A stretch of DNA of 64,000 nucleotides from Sulfitobacter sp. HNIBRBA3233 (GCF_040149665.1 NZ_JBEFLP010000001.1:1922001-1986000); one strand, 5' to 3'; numbered from the stretch's first letter, positions 25,802 through 35,979 are shown. The notes: generated from the sequence alone by a model not told the origin. Program-made: numbers and translations.

Positions 25802-27031
25802 ATGCCCCTGCCCGATGACATCCTTGTCCCACGCAGCCTGCTGCGCGATCCCGACACATTCGGCGGCACCCGCGAAGGCGACTGCCAGCGCGGGCGTCCG
25901 CAGGTGCGCGGCGGATATCTTGCCGGGCTCGAGGCCGCGCCGCCGACCGACAGGCCCTGCCTCCTACTGCCAAGGCTAACGGAACCGCATTGCCATCTCG
26001 ACAAATGTCACACCCTGCCGCGCATGGGGCCGGTGGCAGGCGATCTGATGACGGCGATCGAGGCGCAAAAGCGTGACAAGCAGAACTGGACCGAGCAGGA
26101 CATCCGCACCCGCGCCACCCGCGGCCTGAACGAGGCGCGCGCGAACGGCACGGGGCTGATGCGCAGCCACGTGGACTGGGGCAAGGGGGCGGAGCCGCCG
26201 CTGTCGTGGCAGGTGCTCAAAGAGATTGCCGGACAGAGCCGCGACATCGCGCTGCAACTGTCCCCGCTGACCGATGTGGACGACTGGGCGGAGCCGGCCT
26301 TTGCAAAGGCCGTGGGCGGCGAGGTCGCCTCCGTCGGCGGCGCGGTCGGGGTATTCCTGCGCGGCCAGCCCGATGTACCCGCACATCTGCGCGCCATGTT
26401 CCGCGCGGCTGACAAACACGGCATTGCGCTCGATTTTCACGTCGACGAGGGGCTGGGCGATCTCAACGGGCTGGAACAGGTGGCCGATATCGCGCTGGAG
26501 ACGGGCTTCGACGGGCCGATCCTGTGCGGCCATGCTGTCAGCCTGATGGACCGCGACGCGCAGGCCGTCGAGCGTATCGCGGACAAGCTTGCGCGGGCGG
26601 GGATATTCGTCTGCGCGCTGCCGACAACCAACCTCTATCTTCAGGATCGGCGCGACGGCACGCCGGACCGGCGCGGCATCACGCGCCTGCGCGAGTTGCG
26701 GGCGGCGGGCGTGCGCGTGCTGACCGGTTCCGACAACGTCAGCGATGCCTTCTGCCCCATGGGCCAGTTCGATCCGATGGCCGCCCTGCATCTTGCGGCA
26801 CTGACCGCGCACCTCGACCCGCCGATGGGCGACTGGTTGCCGCTGATCACCACCGACGCGGCGCGGGCACTGGGGCACCGGGCCCCCCTTATCGAGGATA
26901 CGCCACTCGCCGATTGCCTGATCAGCGATGCCACCGACACCGCCGGTCTGGTCGCGGGGCGCACGCCGCTGCGGCCCGCGCGCGGGGATCTGTCGGTTTC
27001 GCGCAATGAACTGTCGGCCCGCAAGGGTTGA
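25802..27031 (+). CDS. Cytosine deaminase-like amidohydrolase
   Basis: A 409-residue metal-dependent hydrolase of the cytosine deaminase/CodA branch. Motifs visible: the metal-binding HCHLDKCH near residue 62, the HVDEGLGD helix-loop, CGHAVSL for the third histidine, and [10 protein letters not shown] for the catalytic aspartate. Cytoplasmic, with no signal. Likely reaction: hydrolytic deamination of a pyrimidine or similar ring; the exact substrate is uncertain because this branch also includes isocytosine, creatinine and N-heterocycle deaminases. ATG at 25802 after AAGGAAG. An ABC binding-protein gene follows. Confidence 0.78.
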   Translation: MPLPDDILVPRSLLRDPDTFGGTREGDCQRGRPQVRGGYLAGLEAAPPTDRPCLLLPRLTEPHCHLDKCHTLPRMGPVAGDLMTAIEAQKRDKQNWTEQDIRTRATRGLNEARANGTGLMRSHVDWGKGAEPPLSWQVLKEIAGQSRDIALQLSPLTDVDDWAEPAFAKAVGGEVASVGGAVGVFLRGQPDVPAHLRAMFRAADKHGIALDFHVDEGLGDLNGLEQVADIALETGFDGPILCGHAVSLMDRDAQAVERIADKLARAGIFVCALPTTNLYLQDRRDGTPDRRGITRLRELRAAGVRVLTGSDNVSDAFCPMGQFDPMAALHLAALTAHLDPPMGDWLPLITTDAARALGHRAPLIEDTPLADCLISDATDTAGLVAGRTPLRPARGDLSVSRNELSARKG

Positions 27032-27200
27032 CGGGCGGGGGCGTATCGTCGGATCATCCCCACGCGGGTGCGGTAGCAAAAAGCGTATCCCTGAAACCAA
27101 GAAGCGGGAGAATAACCCGTCATCACCATGCCGCCCTTCGGGAAAGGCAAGTACGGCACCGCCGACACGCGGGGCCGTTTGTACAATAGAGAGGAAGACG

Positions 27201-28892
27201 ATGACGTTCACCACACGCACCGGAAAGCCATTGCCGAAAGCCGTGCTCGATAGCGCGGAATCCGCCAAGCACGACGAAATTTCGCGCCGCGAGTTCCTCG
27301 CGACCGCCAGCGCCTTTGGCGCGACCGCCGCCACCGCCTATGCGATGATGGGCATGACCGCCCCCGCGCAGGCCGCAGCCCACGCCGACAAGAAGATGGG
27401 CGGCACCGTCCGCATGCAGATGGAGGTCCGCGCCCTGAAGGATCCGCGCACCTACGACTGGTCGCAGATCGCCAACTTCACCCGCGGCTGGCTGGAATAC
27501 CTCGCCATTTACGAGAATGACGGCACCTTCTCGCCCGCGCTTCTGGAAAGCTGGGAAATCAACGACGACGCGACCGAATACACGCTGAACGTCCGTCAGG
27601 GCGTGAAGTGGAACAACGGCGACGACTTCACCGCAGAAGACGTCGCACGCAACATCGAGGGCTGGTGTGACAAGGCGCTCGAAGGCAACTCGATGGCGGG
27701 ACGCTTTGCAACGCTGATCGACGAGGAAACCGGAAAGGCGCTCGAAGGCGCGATCGAGGTCGTCGATTCGCACACCGTGAAGCTGAACCTGCCAGCCTCC
27801 GACATCACGCTGATCGCGGGCATGGCCGACTATCCCGCCGCCGTCACCCACAGCTCGTTCGACGCCAACAACATGGTCGAGAACCCGGTCGGCACCGGCC
27901 CCTACATTCCCGAAACGCTCGAGGTGGGCGTGAAGGGCGTTCTGGTCAGGAATACCGAACACACATGGTGGGGCACCGAAGTCTACGGCGGGCCCTACAT
28001 CGACCGGCTGGAATACATCGACTACGGCACCGATCCCGCCGCATGGATCGCCGCAGCCGAGGCTGAGGAGGTCGACGCCTTCTACTCCATGGAGGGTGAT
28101 TTCATCGACATCCTGTCCGGCCTCGACGGCTGGGTCGAGCACGAGATCGCGACCGCCGCGACCATCGTGATCCGCCCCAACCAGCTGGCCGAAGTCGACG
28201 GCAAGCGCATCTACGAAGACCCGCGCGTGCGCCGCGCGCTGGCGATGGCCGTGGACAACAACGTGCTGCTCGAGCTCGGCTATTCCGGTCGCGGTCTGGT
28301 GGCGAACAACCACCACGTCGGCCCGATGCACCCCGAATACGCCGAAGTCGAACGCATTCCTTTCGATCCCGCAGGTGCCAAGGAGCTGATGGAAGAGGCC
28401 GGCATGGCCGATTTCGAGCACGAGCTGATGTCGATCGACGATGCATGGCGCAAGGACACCACCGATGCGGTGGCGGCCCAGCTGCGCGATGCGGGCATCA
28501 ACGTGAAACGGACGATCCTGCCCGGATCGACCTTCTGGAACGACTGGGTGAAATATCCGTTCAGCTCGACCAACTGGAACCACCGCCCGCTGGGCGTCCA
28601 GATCTGGGCGCTTGCCTATCGCTCCGGCGAGGCGTGGAACGAATTCGGCTGGAGCAATCCGGAATTCGACGCCCTGCTGGCCGAGGCACTGGCCACGGCG
28701 GACGTCGAAAAGCGCCGCGCGCTGATGGCGAAGGGCGAGCAGATGATCCTCGACGCGGGCGTCACGATCCAGCCCTACTGGCGGTCGCTCTACAACCACA
28801 CGGTCGAGGGGCTTGTCGGGGCAGAGCATCACATCAGCTTCGAATACCACCCTGCCCGGATGGCCTGGACAAACGACCGCGCCGATCAGTAA
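27201..28892 (+). CDS. Family 5 ABC transporter substrate-binding protein, Tat-exported
   Basis: A 563-residue periplasmic binding protein of the dipeptide/oligopeptide type. A Tat signal ([21 protein letters not shown]) begins near residue 28, after an unusually long hydrophilic N-region, and cleavage is probably after AQAAAHA. The mature SBP_bac_5 domain shows [18 protein letters not shown] and [13 protein letters not shown]. No permease or ATPase gene is adjacent and a strong terminator follows, so it is an orphan component. The upstream gene is a deaminase-like hydrolase, but the link is only positional. ATG at 27201 after GAGGAAG. Confidence 0.88.
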   Translation: MTFTTRTGKPLPKAVLDSAESAKHDEISRREFLATASAFGATAATAYAMMGMTAPAQAAAHADKKMGGTVRMQMEVRALKDPRTYDWSQIANFTRGWLEYLAIYENDGTFSPALLESWEINDDATEYTLNVRQGVKWNNGDDFTAEDVARNIEGWCDKALEGNSMAGRFATLIDEETGKALEGAIEVVDSHTVKLNLPASDITLIAGMADYPAAVTHSSFDANNMVENPVGTGPYIPETLEVGVKGVLVRNTEHTWWGTEVYGGPYIDRLEYIDYGTDPAAWIAAAEAEEVDAFYSMEGDFIDILSGLDGWVEHEIATAATIVIRPNQLAEVDGKRIYEDPRVRRALAMAVDNNVLLELGYSGRGLVANNHHVGPMHPEYAEVERIPFDPAGAKELMEEAGMADFEHELMSIDDAWRKDTTDAVAAQLRDAGINVKRTILPGSTFWNDWVKYPFSSTNWNHRPLGVQIWALAYRSGEAWNEFGWSNPEFDALLAEALATADVEKRRALMAKGEQMILDAGVTIQPYWRSLYNHTVEGLVGAEHHISFEYHPARMAWTNDRADQ

Positions 28893-28911
28893 GATCGCGC
28901 CAGTCCAGCGA

Positions 28912-28940
28912 AAAGGCCGGAGCATCGCTCCGGCCTTTTT
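28912..28940 (+). terminator. Terminator after the orphan binding protein
   Basis: A stem AAAGGCCGGAGC/GCTCCGGCCTTT with a 3-nt loop followed by TT and Gs. The same hairpin can also serve the convergent BoxR-like gene. Confidence 0.88.
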
Positions 28941-28966
28941 GCGTTTAGGAAAAATGCGCGCGACGC

Positions 28967-29839
28967 CTACGCCGCCGGTGCATCCCGCAGCGCCGCAACC
29001 TGCCGCGCCAGCTCTGCGGCGGCATCGCGCCGGGTGCGCCCGCCGGTGTCCACAACCGCATCCGCCCGCGCCAGCCGGGCGCCGCGCTCTTGCAGCAGAC
29101 GCTCCAGATCGCGCGCCTCCGGCACGGGGCCGCCCTTTGCGCCAAGCCGCGCCAGATGCTCCGCCACCGAACAGCGCAGCCATATCGTATGACACTGCTC
29201 CAGCAGCCGGGCATAGCCCGCCTCGCGCTCCACAAAGCCGCCTGACACGGCCAGCACCATCGGCCCGTCCTGCGCCAGCAAACGCTCCAGCGCCTCTTCC
29301 TCGAGCCGCCTGTACCCTTCACGACCGTAGAGTTTCAGGACCTCCGCAACCGGCAGTCCGGTTTCGCGCGCGACCCAGTCCCCCAGATCGTTGAACGGCA
29401 CACCAAGACTGTCGGCCAAGAGCGGGCCGAGTGTGCTTTTGCCCGCGCCGCGCAGCCCGATCAGGCAGACGCGCAGGGGGGCTTGCGCGCCCTCCTCCGC
29501 CGCAAGCGCGCGATCGACGGCCGCGCGGGTGCGCGCCGATGCCGCCGCATAGCGCCGCGCCACATCCAGCGCGTCAGGATCGAGGCCGGTATCATCGCAA
29601 ATCAGCGCCTCGAGCGAGGTTTCCAGCGCGCGCGCCACACGTTCCAGCAACACGATGGAGATATTGCCCTCCCCCGCTTCAAGCTGCGCAAGATAGCGCG
29701 GCGACACGCCTGACCGGTCGGACAGCACACGGCGCGGCATACCGCGCGCCTTGCGGGCGGCGCGGACCCGCTCTGCCACCGGCGCGATCACGGCGCGGCG
29801 TGCGTCTTCTGTGCTGGTGTCTGTATCGTCATCACTCAT
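28967..29839 (-). CDS. BoxR/BzdR-like regulator: XRE HTH fused to shikimate kinase-like domain
   Basis: A 290-residue two-domain regulator. A helix-turn-helix of XRE type spans about residues 20-78 (SDRSGVSPRYLAQLEAGEGN), and a shikimate kinase-like P-loop domain spans about 120-285 (GLRGAGKST at 128-136). In BzdR/BoxR the second domain senses benzoyl-CoA and controls aromatic degradation. No benzoyl-CoA genes are nearby; instead it follows a TRAP transporter by 89 nt on the same strand. One TGCA element (29854-29857), the half-site of that family, lies just upstream. The effector is inferred, not shown. Confidence 0.85.
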   Translation of the reverse strand: MSDDDTDTSTEDARRAVIAPVAERVRAARKARGMPRRVLSDRSGVSPRYLAQLEAGEGNISIVLLERVARALETSLEALICDDTGLDPDALDVARRYAAASARTRAAVDRALAAEEGAQAPLRVCLIGLRGAGKSTLGPLLADSLGVPFNDLGDWVARETGLPVAEVLKLYGREGYRRLEEEALERLLAQDGPMVLAVSGGFVEREAGYARLLEQCHTIWLRCSVAEHLARLGAKGGPVPEARDLERLLQERGARLARADAVVDTGGRTRRDAAAELARQVAALRDAPAA

Positions 29840-29928
29840 GCTGACGAAAATAGTGCATCGCCCCCACAGTCAAAAGAAATTTTGAACCGCGTGGAACCTT
29901 TTCGGGCGCCGCGTGTTTCTAACGCTGC

Positions 29929-31245
29929 TTAGGGCAGCAGGAACAGCGTAATCGCCGGAAACGCCACGAGAATGATCACCCGCACGATATCGGATCCCAC
30001 GAAGTACATCACCGCGCGGTAGGTATCGAACATCGGGGTCTCGCGGTCCATCGAGTTGATGATGAAGAGGTTCATCCCCACCGGCGGCGTGATCAGCCCG
30101 ACCTCGACCACGATCAGAACCAGTATCCCGAACCAGATCGCCACATGTTCGGCTGGCATTCCGAAATCCATGGCCGAGATCACCGGAAAGAAAATCGGCA
30201 CCGTCAGCAGGATCATCGACAGGCTGTCCATCAGGCAGCCGAAGATCAGGTAGAACGCAAGGATGATGATCAGAACCAGCCACGGGTTGAGCCCCTGCCC
30301 CACCACCCAGTCGGCCATCACCTGCGGCACCCCCGACAGGGCGAGGAACCCGTTGTAGAACGCGGCCCCCAGCACGATGAAAAAGATCATCGCGGTGGTG
30401 CGCGCCGTCCCCAGAAGGCTTTCCTTGAGCACGCCCCACCCCAGCGCCCCGGCAAAGAGCGCGGCGATCCCGGTGCCTGCGGCCCCCACGGCGGCCCCTT
30501 CGGTCGGGGTGAACCAGCCCAGATAGATACCGCCCACCACCAGCGCAAAGATCGCCAGCACCGGCCAGCAGCGGCCCAGCGCGATCCAGCGTTCGGCCAT
30601 CGGCACCGGCGGTCGCGTCCCCGCCGCATCGGGGTTCAGCCGCACATACAGCGAGATCGTCAGCACATAGCCGACGGCCGCGAGGATGCCGGGCACGAAA
30701 GCCGCGAGAAAGAGCTTCGCGATGTTCTGCTCCGTCAGGATCGCGTAGATCACGAGGATCACCGACGGCGGGATCAGAATGCCCAATGTGCCACCGGCGG
30801 CCAGCGTGGCCGTCGAGAACCCGCCCGAATAGCCGTAGCGTTTGAGTTCGGGCAGGGCGACCTTGGACATGGTCGCGGCGGTGGCCAGCGACGATCCGCA
30901 GATCGCGCCGAAACCCGCGCAGGCGCCCACGGCGGCCATCGCCACACCGCCGCGCCGATGGCCCAGAAAGCTTTCGGCGGCGCGGAACAATGCCTGGCTC
31001 ATCCCCGAGAGGGTCGCGAACTGCCCCATCAGCAGGAACAGCGGAATGATCGTCAGCGAATAGCTGGAGAAGGTGGTGTAGGTCTCGGATTTCAGCTTGG
31101 CCAGCAGCGGCGTGGGGTTGCCGCCCATGGCGAAATACCACCCCCCGAACCCGCAGAGCAGCATGGCCAGCCCGATGGGCGCGCGCAGAAAGATCATGAG
31201 CAGCAGAACGGGAAAGGACCAGAAGCCCAGTTCGAGATTACTCAT
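29929..31245 (-). CDS. TRAP transporter large permease, DctM type
   Basis: A 438-residue inner-membrane subunit with about 12 hydrophobic segments that performs sodium-coupled uptake. It has the DctM/SiaM pattern FLRAPIGLAMLLCG, then TSLATA-like SSLATAATMSKVALPEL and PPSVILVIYAILTE, and late ITPPVGMNLFIIN. It is the last transporter gene, 4 nt after dctQ. The substrate is likely an organic acid; the specificity lies in the binding protein. Confidence 0.95.
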   Translation of the reverse strand: MSNLELGFWSFPVLLLMIFLRAPIGLAMLLCGFGGWYFAMGGNPTPLLAKLKSETYTTFSSYSLTIIPLFLLMGQFATLSGMSQALFRAAESFLGHRRGGVAMAAVGACAGFGAICGSSLATAATMSKVALPELKRYGYSGGFSTATLAAGGTLGILIPPSVILVIYAILTEQNIAKLFLAAFVPGILAAVGYVLTISLYVRLNPDAAGTRPPVPMAERWIALGRCWPVLAIFALVVGGIYLGWFTPTEGAAVGAAGTGIAALFAGALGWGVLKESLLGTARTTAMIFFIVLGAAFYNGFLALSGVPQVMADWVVGQGLNPWLVLIIILAFYLIFGCLMDSLSMILLTVPIFFPVISAMDFGMPAEHVAIWFGILVLIVVEVGLITPPVGMNLFIINSMDRETPMFDTYRAVMYFVGSDIVRVIILVAFPAITLFLLP

Positions 31246-31249
31246 GGGC

Positions 31250-31831
31250 TCAGGCCTCGTGTTCGGTGGGCAGAAGGGGGCGGCCCCGCATAGCCTCGGC
31301 GATGCGCATCACCGCGCAGTAGACCGCCACGATACAGGCGATCAGACCGGCGGCAAAGCTGGCGGCATAGCTCCACCAGACCGGAAATTGCAGAAACAAC
31401 GTCGTCTCGCCGTTGCCGTAGTACCGCTCCAGCCCACCGTAGAGCCGCCAGACGATCAGCACGATCACGGCGGACAAAACGACCTCCCAGAAGGCCGCGA
31501 TCACGCGGTTGGCGCGGGCCGGCAGACGCGCGGTAAAGATGTCCACCGTCGCATGCGCCCCGTATAGCTGGCACACCGGCAGGAACGAGAATATCGCGAA
31601 GGCAACCCCCGCTTCGAGGAGTTCGTAGTTGCCGTTGATCTCGCCGATGCCCAGATCGAGCAGCCATTGCGACAGCCCCCCGGACGCGCCCTCGGCGGCG
31701 TTGCTGTGCAGCGCCTTGTTGAGCGATCGGCCAATGATCGACAGCGTGGTCATCGCCGTCAGGACGATCAGCACGACCCCGCCCAGAAGAGCGGTGGCAC
31801 GGGCGAGACTGCGGATGCTGCGGTGGATCAT
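31250..31831 (-). CDS. TRAP transporter small permease, DctQ type
   Basis: A 193-residue protein with four membrane helices. It is the small integral subunit that pairs with DctM. An insert (about residues 40-65) after the first helix is longer than usual and holds a Gly/Ser-rich stretch (NAAEGASGGLSQWLLDLG). It lies between dctP and dctM on the minus strand. Confidence 0.9.
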   Translation of the reverse strand: MIHRSIRSLARATALLGGVVLIVLTAMTTLSIIGRSLNKALHSNAAEGASGGLSQWLLDLGIGEINGNYELLEAGVAFAIFSFLPVCQLYGAHATVDIFTARLPARANRVIAAFWEVVLSAVIVLIVWRLYGGLERYYGNGETTLFLQFPVWWSYAASFAAGLIACIVAVYCAVMRIAEAMRGRPLLPTEHEA

Positions 31832-31896
31832 GTGGCGGAACTTCCGGCGGATGACCGCGCCGGTCGAAACCGGCGCGGCGTCAGTGTGGCGTCAGA

Positions 31897-32928
31897 TCAG
31901 TCGGTATAGGCGTCCATGAGGCTGCGCGCTTCGTCGATCAGCGCCTGCCCGTCGATACCCTTGCTTTCCATATCGGCAAGCCATTCGTCATAGACCGGCT
32001 GTGCCGCCGCGCGCCATGCCTCTACCTCGTCACCCGACACGGTATAGATCGCGTTGCCCGCGTCGACAGCGGCCTGACGCGATGGTGCGTCTGCGTCCTG
32101 CATGCCGCCACCCGCAAGGATCGAGAATTCCAGCCCGGAGTTGTCATCCAGAACCTTCTGCAGCTCGGGATCGAGGCTCTCATAGCGGTCCTTGTTCATC
32201 GCCAGAACGAAGGTCAGCGTATAAAGCGCGTTGCCCTCGAATTCGGTATGGTTGCTGACAAGCTCCGGCACCTTCAGCGATCCGGTGACTTCCCACGGGA
32301 TCGTGGTGCCGTCGATCACACCCTTGCTCAGCGCTTCGGGGATGGCGGGAACCGGCATACCCACGGGGGAGGATCCGACCTTCTCCAGCAGGGCGTTCGC
32401 CAGACGGGATCCGCCGCGAATCTTCAGCCCCTCCATGTCGCCGGGGGTTTTCACCTCACGGTTGGCGTGGATCAGGCCGGGTCCGTGGACCCATGTGCCG
32501 AGGATCTTGAGATCCTTGAATTCGGTGTCTTTCATGTGCTTTTCGAACATCTGCCAGTAGGCGGACGACATCGCGCGCGCGTCTGTCATCATGAAGGGCA
32601 GTTCGAAAACCTCGGTCGACGGGTAGCGACCGGGCGTATAGCCGACCACAGTCCATACGATATCGGCCACGCCGTCGATCGCCTGGTCCATCAGCTCCGG
32701 CGGCTTGCCACCCAGCGCCATCGCGCCGTAGCGTTCGATCTTGATCCGGCCATCGCTCGCCTCTTCCACGCGGTCGGCCCACGGATACAGAATCAGGTTC
32801 GGCACATTCGCCTGATCCGGCAGGAATTGGTGCATCCGCAGCGTCACGTCCTGCGCAGCGGCGGGCAGCGCGGGCGCCATCAGCGCAGCGGCAATCAGGC
32901 CCAATACGGATTTACGGGTAAAATTCAT
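31897..32928 (-). CDS. TRAP transporter solute-binding protein, DctP type
   Basis: A 343-residue periplasmic receptor. The signal peptide runs to about residue 26 (APALPAAA). The TRAP SBP core includes the family ligand loop near residues 150-185, with the conserved arginine in LKIRGGSRLANALL. The ATG at 32928 is chosen because it starts the signal peptide MNFTRKSVLGLIAAAL. The ligand is probably a carboxylate; the adjacent BoxR-like regulator hints at an aromatic or acyl-CoA-forming acid. Confidence 0.92.
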   Translation of the reverse strand: MNFTRKSVLGLIAAALMAPALPAAAQDVTLRMHQFLPDQANVPNLILYPWADRVEEASDGRIKIERYGAMALGGKPPELMDQAIDGVADIVWTVVGYTPGRYPSTEVFELPFMMTDARAMSSAYWQMFEKHMKDTEFKDLKILGTWVHGPGLIHANREVKTPGDMEGLKIRGGSRLANALLEKVGSSPVGMPVPAIPEALSKGVIDGTTIPWEVTGSLKVPELVSNHTEFEGNALYTLTFVLAMNKDRYESLDPELQKVLDDNSGLEFSILAGGGMQDADAPSRQAAVDAGNAIYTVSGDEVEAWRAAAQPVYDEWLADMESKGIDGQALIDEARSLMDAYTD

Positions 32929-33083
32929 CGTCTCTCTCTCCCTTGGCGGCGCGTTTCCCGCGCCTGTTTGTGCCCAGACGCTAAGCGCTCGGGTCCCTGT
33001 TGTCACGACCCAAAACGCCCTGACGCGCACCCGCGTCCGGCGGCTGTGCGCAATGCCCGTGGAGATGTCGAAAAGGAGGATTT

Positions 33084-33160
<77 letters not shown>

Positions 33161-33235
33161 ATGGAGCGCTGACCTAAGACAAGCCCTTGTCTGCGTCAAC
33201 CTCAATCTGGCCGGTTCGGGACAGTTATTTATCCC

Positions 33236-34126
33236 TCAGACCCACTTCGCCAGCGGCGGCAGGCTCATCAGCACCGCATTCGCATCGTGGCCGGTCTCCA
33301 ACCCGAATTTCGTGCCCCTGTCGTAGACAAGATTGTACTCGGCATAGAGCCCGCGATGGACCAGTTGCGCGTCCTTGTCGGCCTCGCTCCAGTCGCTCGG
33401 ACGGCGTTTTTCCACCAGCGGCACATAGGCGGGCAGGAACGCGCGCCCGATATCCTGGGTAAGGGCGAAATCCGCCTCCCAATCGCCGGTGTTGCGGTCG
33501 TCCATGAAGATCCCGCCGACGCCGCGCGCGCGATGGCGGTGCGGTATGTAGAAATATTCGTCCGCCCATGCCTTCAGCTTCGGATAGATCTCGGTCCCGT
33601 GGGGATCGAGATATTGCTGTTGGGTGGCGTGGAAATGCGCGGTGTCCTCGGCGTATTCGAGGCAGGGGTTCAGGTCGGACCCGCCGCCGAACCACCACGC
33701 GCCGGGCGTCCAGAACATGCGGGTGTTCATGTGAACCGCAGGGCAATGGGGGTTTTGCATATGCGCGACAAGGCTGATGCCGGAGGCCCAGAACCGCGGA
33801 TCGTCGGCCATACCGGGCACGCCGCGGGCGGCCATGGCGCGCTGCGCCCGCTCGCCCAGCGTGCCGTAGACGGTCGAGATATTGACGCCCACCTTTTCGA
33901 ACACGCGGCCGCCCCGCATCACGCTCATCAACCCGCCACCGGCATCCGATCCGTCATCGGAGGTCCGCGCGGTTTCTGTCACCTCGAACCGTCCGGGCGC
34001 CATATCGGTCAGCGGGCCGGTGTCGTGACTGTCCTCCAGCCCCTCGAAAGCCTCGACGATATCGTCGCGCAACTGCCTGAACCACGCGGAGGCGCGGGAT
34101 TTTTCGGTCTCGAAATCGGTCGTCAT
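33236..34126 (-). CDS. hemF: Oxygen-dependent coproporphyrinogen III oxidase HemF
   Basis: Converts coproporphyrinogen III to protoporphyrinogen IX using O2, in the cytoplasm. The 296-residue protein has FEKVGVNISTVYG, AVHMNTRMFWTPGAWWFGGGSDLNP (dimer and active-site region) and YNLVYDRGTKFGLETG near the end, all HemF signatures. It is the last of the clpS-rsmC-SDR-hemF series on the minus strand, ahead of the tRNA. Confidence 0.97.
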   Translation of the reverse strand: MTTDFETEKSRASAWFRQLRDDIVEAFEGLEDSHDTGPLTDMAPGRFEVTETARTSDDGSDAGGGLMSVMRGGRVFEKVGVNISTVYGTLGERAQRAMAARGVPGMADDPRFWASGISLVAHMQNPHCPAVHMNTRMFWTPGAWWFGGGSDLNPCLEYAEDTAHFHATQQQYLDPHGTEIYPKLKAWADEYFYIPHRHRARGVGGIFMDDRNTGDWEADFALTQDIGRAFLPAYVPLVEKRRPSDWSEADKDAQLVHRGLYAEYNLVYDRGTKFGLETGHDANAVLMSLPPLAKWV

Positions 34127-34159
34127 GGGGTCTTCTCTGTCAGGCTATGGGGACACCGC

Positions 34160-34960
34160 CTAGTGGGCAGGAGCGCTGACAGCATCCAGCAAAGAGCGTC
34201 CGCCGTCCACCACCATTATCTCGCCGGTCATGAAACTGGAACTGTCGGCCGCGAGGAACTGCACGGCTTCCGTCAACTCGCCGGGGGCGGCGATGCGGCC
34301 CAGCGGCGTGTGGCTGCGAATGTCGTCGCGCCACTCGCGGTTTTCGGCGACCGATGCCTTCAGCGATGCGGACATGACCGACCCGAAGGCGACCGCGTTC
34401 ACACGGATGCGGTGCGGTGCCAGCGTCAGCGCCATCGACCGCGTCATCTGGTCCAGCGCCGCCGAGGCGATGGAATAGGCCATCAGGTTCGGCTGCGTGT
34501 GGTGCGCCGCGATCGAGCTGAGGTTGATGATCGACCCCACCTGCCCTTCGGACTGGTCTTCGGACTGCTTGATCATCCGCCGCGCCACCTGCTGCGACAG
34601 GCGCAGCGCGGTCATCAGGTTCTGTTCCAGCAACATCTCGACCGAGGTGTCATCGACATCCAGCGCATCGGTGGGCATCACCTGCCGCGACGCATTCACA
34701 AGGATATCCACCTGTTCGAAGGCGTCGATGGTGGCCGACACGAGATTGGCAATGGTCAGACGCTGGCGCAGGTCACCCGCGAAGAAGCGGATGTTGCCCT
34801 CGTCGCGGGTTTCGCCCAGCTCTTCTTTCAGCTTCTTTTCGTCGATATCCGCGCACATCACATTGGCACCCTTGTCGGCAAAGGTGCGGGCGATGGCCAG
34901 ACCGATACCGTTCGCCGCGCCGGTCACGATGGCGGTCTTGCCGGAAATGGAAAAGGACAT
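34160..34960 (-). CDS. SDR-family protein lacking the catalytic lysine
   Basis: A 266-residue Rossmann-fold protein. The N-terminal cofactor loop GAANGIG (residues 14-20) is intact, as is NLSS with the catalytic serine near 149. The YxxxK motif reads Y162-S-I-A-S166, so the lysine is replaced by serine. It ends with GEIMVVDGGRSL, as in classical SDRs. Without the lysine normal hydride transfer should be weak, so it may bind NAD(P) in a structural or regulatory role, or use another base. Gene neighbours are hemF and an rRNA methyltransferase. Confidence 0.82.
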   Translation of the reverse strand: MSFSISGKTAIVTGAANGIGLAIARTFADKGANVMCADIDEKKLKEELGETRDEGNIRFFAGDLRQRLTIANLVSATIDAFEQVDILVNASRQVMPTDALDVDDTSVEMLLEQNLMTALRLSQQVARRMIKQSEDQSEGQVGSIINLSSIAAHHTQPNLMAYSIASAALDQMTRSMALTLAPHRIRVNAVAFGSVMSASLKASVAENREWRDDIRSHTPLGRIAAPGELTEAVQFLAADSSSFMTGEIMVVDGGRSLLDAVSAPAH

Positions 34961-34983
34961 GGACGGGCCTCCAGTCGGGAGAT

Positions 34984-35976
34984 TTAGCGGCGTCTGCGCT
35001 GCGGGCGCGCCGCGTGAAAAAGCTTGAACCGCGCATCGCCGCCGATCTCTTCGACCTGCGCGAAATGCCGCTTCAGCTCGGTCTCATAGGGCAAATGACG
35101 ATTCGCCACCATCCAAAGATGCCCCTGCGGGGCCAGCAAACGCGCCGCTGACGCCACGAAAGCCTGCCCGATCTGCGGCTCTGCCGCGCGGCCCTGATGG
35201 AACGGCGGGTTCATCACAACGCTGTCCATCCGGTGCGCGGGCGACCACGTGGTCGCATCCGCCCAGTGAAACACCGCGCGATCGTCGACCACATTGCGGC
35301 GGGCGCATTCCAGCGCGATGTGCTGCGCCTCGACCAGATGCACAACCTCGACATCCTCGCGCGTCAGGATATGCGCCGCCAGAAATCCCCATCCGGCCCC
35401 GAGGTCGGCCACATGCGCGCCCAGTGTCTCGGGCAGCGCATCCGCCAGCAGGGCCGACGCCAGATCGACCGAATCCGCCGAGAACACCCCAGGCGCGGTC
35501 CAGAACCCGCCCTCGGTCAGGGTGGGCCCGTCCTGCCAGTCGACGAAACAATCCGCCGCCGGACTGCTGAGCCAGAAAAGCTTGCCATGCGCCTTGGTCA
35601 CGGGGCCGTGCACGGTCACCCGCTGCTTCATCGCCTTCAGGATGCTGTCGACACCGTCTGTCTTCTGGCCGTCGATCACGACGATGCCATCACAGACCTC
35701 CGCCGCCCCGGCAATCAGCGCACGCGCCTCCGATTTTGCACGCGGCAGACAGACCACCGCAGCGGCATAGCGCCCTTCGCAGGTCACCACGGTGTCATAG
35801 CCGCGCTCGGCCCACAGATCGTGGGAGGGGCGGAACCCCTGTATGATCTGCACGCGGTCGCGCGGCAGATCGGACAGGTCAACCTCGTCAGCGGGAGAGA
35901 ATACCGCGATCCGGCCCTCTTCGGGCCATTCAAGGCCGCCACTGTCCAGAGCGAGCGGCAGGCGCTTGTCGAGCAT
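34984..35976 (-). CDS. RsmC-like class I rRNA methyltransferase
   Basis: A 330-residue protein built like RsmC/RlmG: a non-catalytic N-terminal methyltransferase-like half (about 1-160) and an active C-terminal half. The SAM-binding motif is VADLGAGWGFLAAH near residue 189, and the catalytic N6/N2 motif is NPPFH near 253. Likely target: N2 of a 16S rRNA guanine (G1207 in E. coli RsmC). The C-terminus is a basic ARPQRRRR. Confidence 0.87.
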   Translation of the reverse strand: MLDKRLPLALDSGGLEWPEEGRIAVFSPADEVDLSDLPRDRVQIIQGFRPSHDLWAERGYDTVVTCEGRYAAAVVCLPRAKSEARALIAGAAEVCDGIVVIDGQKTDGVDSILKAMKQRVTVHGPVTKAHGKLFWLSSPAADCFVDWQDGPTLTEGGFWTAPGVFSADSVDLASALLADALPETLGAHVADLGAGWGFLAAHILTREDVEVVHLVEAQHIALECARRNVVDDRAVFHWADATTWSPAHRMDSVVMNPPFHQGRAAEPQIGQAFVASAARLLAPQGHLWMVANRHLPYETELKRHFAQVEEIGGDARFKLFHAARPQRRRR

Positions 35977-35979
35977 TCG

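Noticed and set aside
27123..29195. 690-residue minus-strand frame opposite the binding protein
   Set aside because: Repetitive Gly/Arg/Val composition with no family features; it is a shadow of the binding-protein gene and runs into the BoxR-like gene.
32991..33011. GGGTC-N11-GACCC repeat upstream of dctP as a regulator site
   Set aside because: Short arms with long spacing; common by chance in this base composition.
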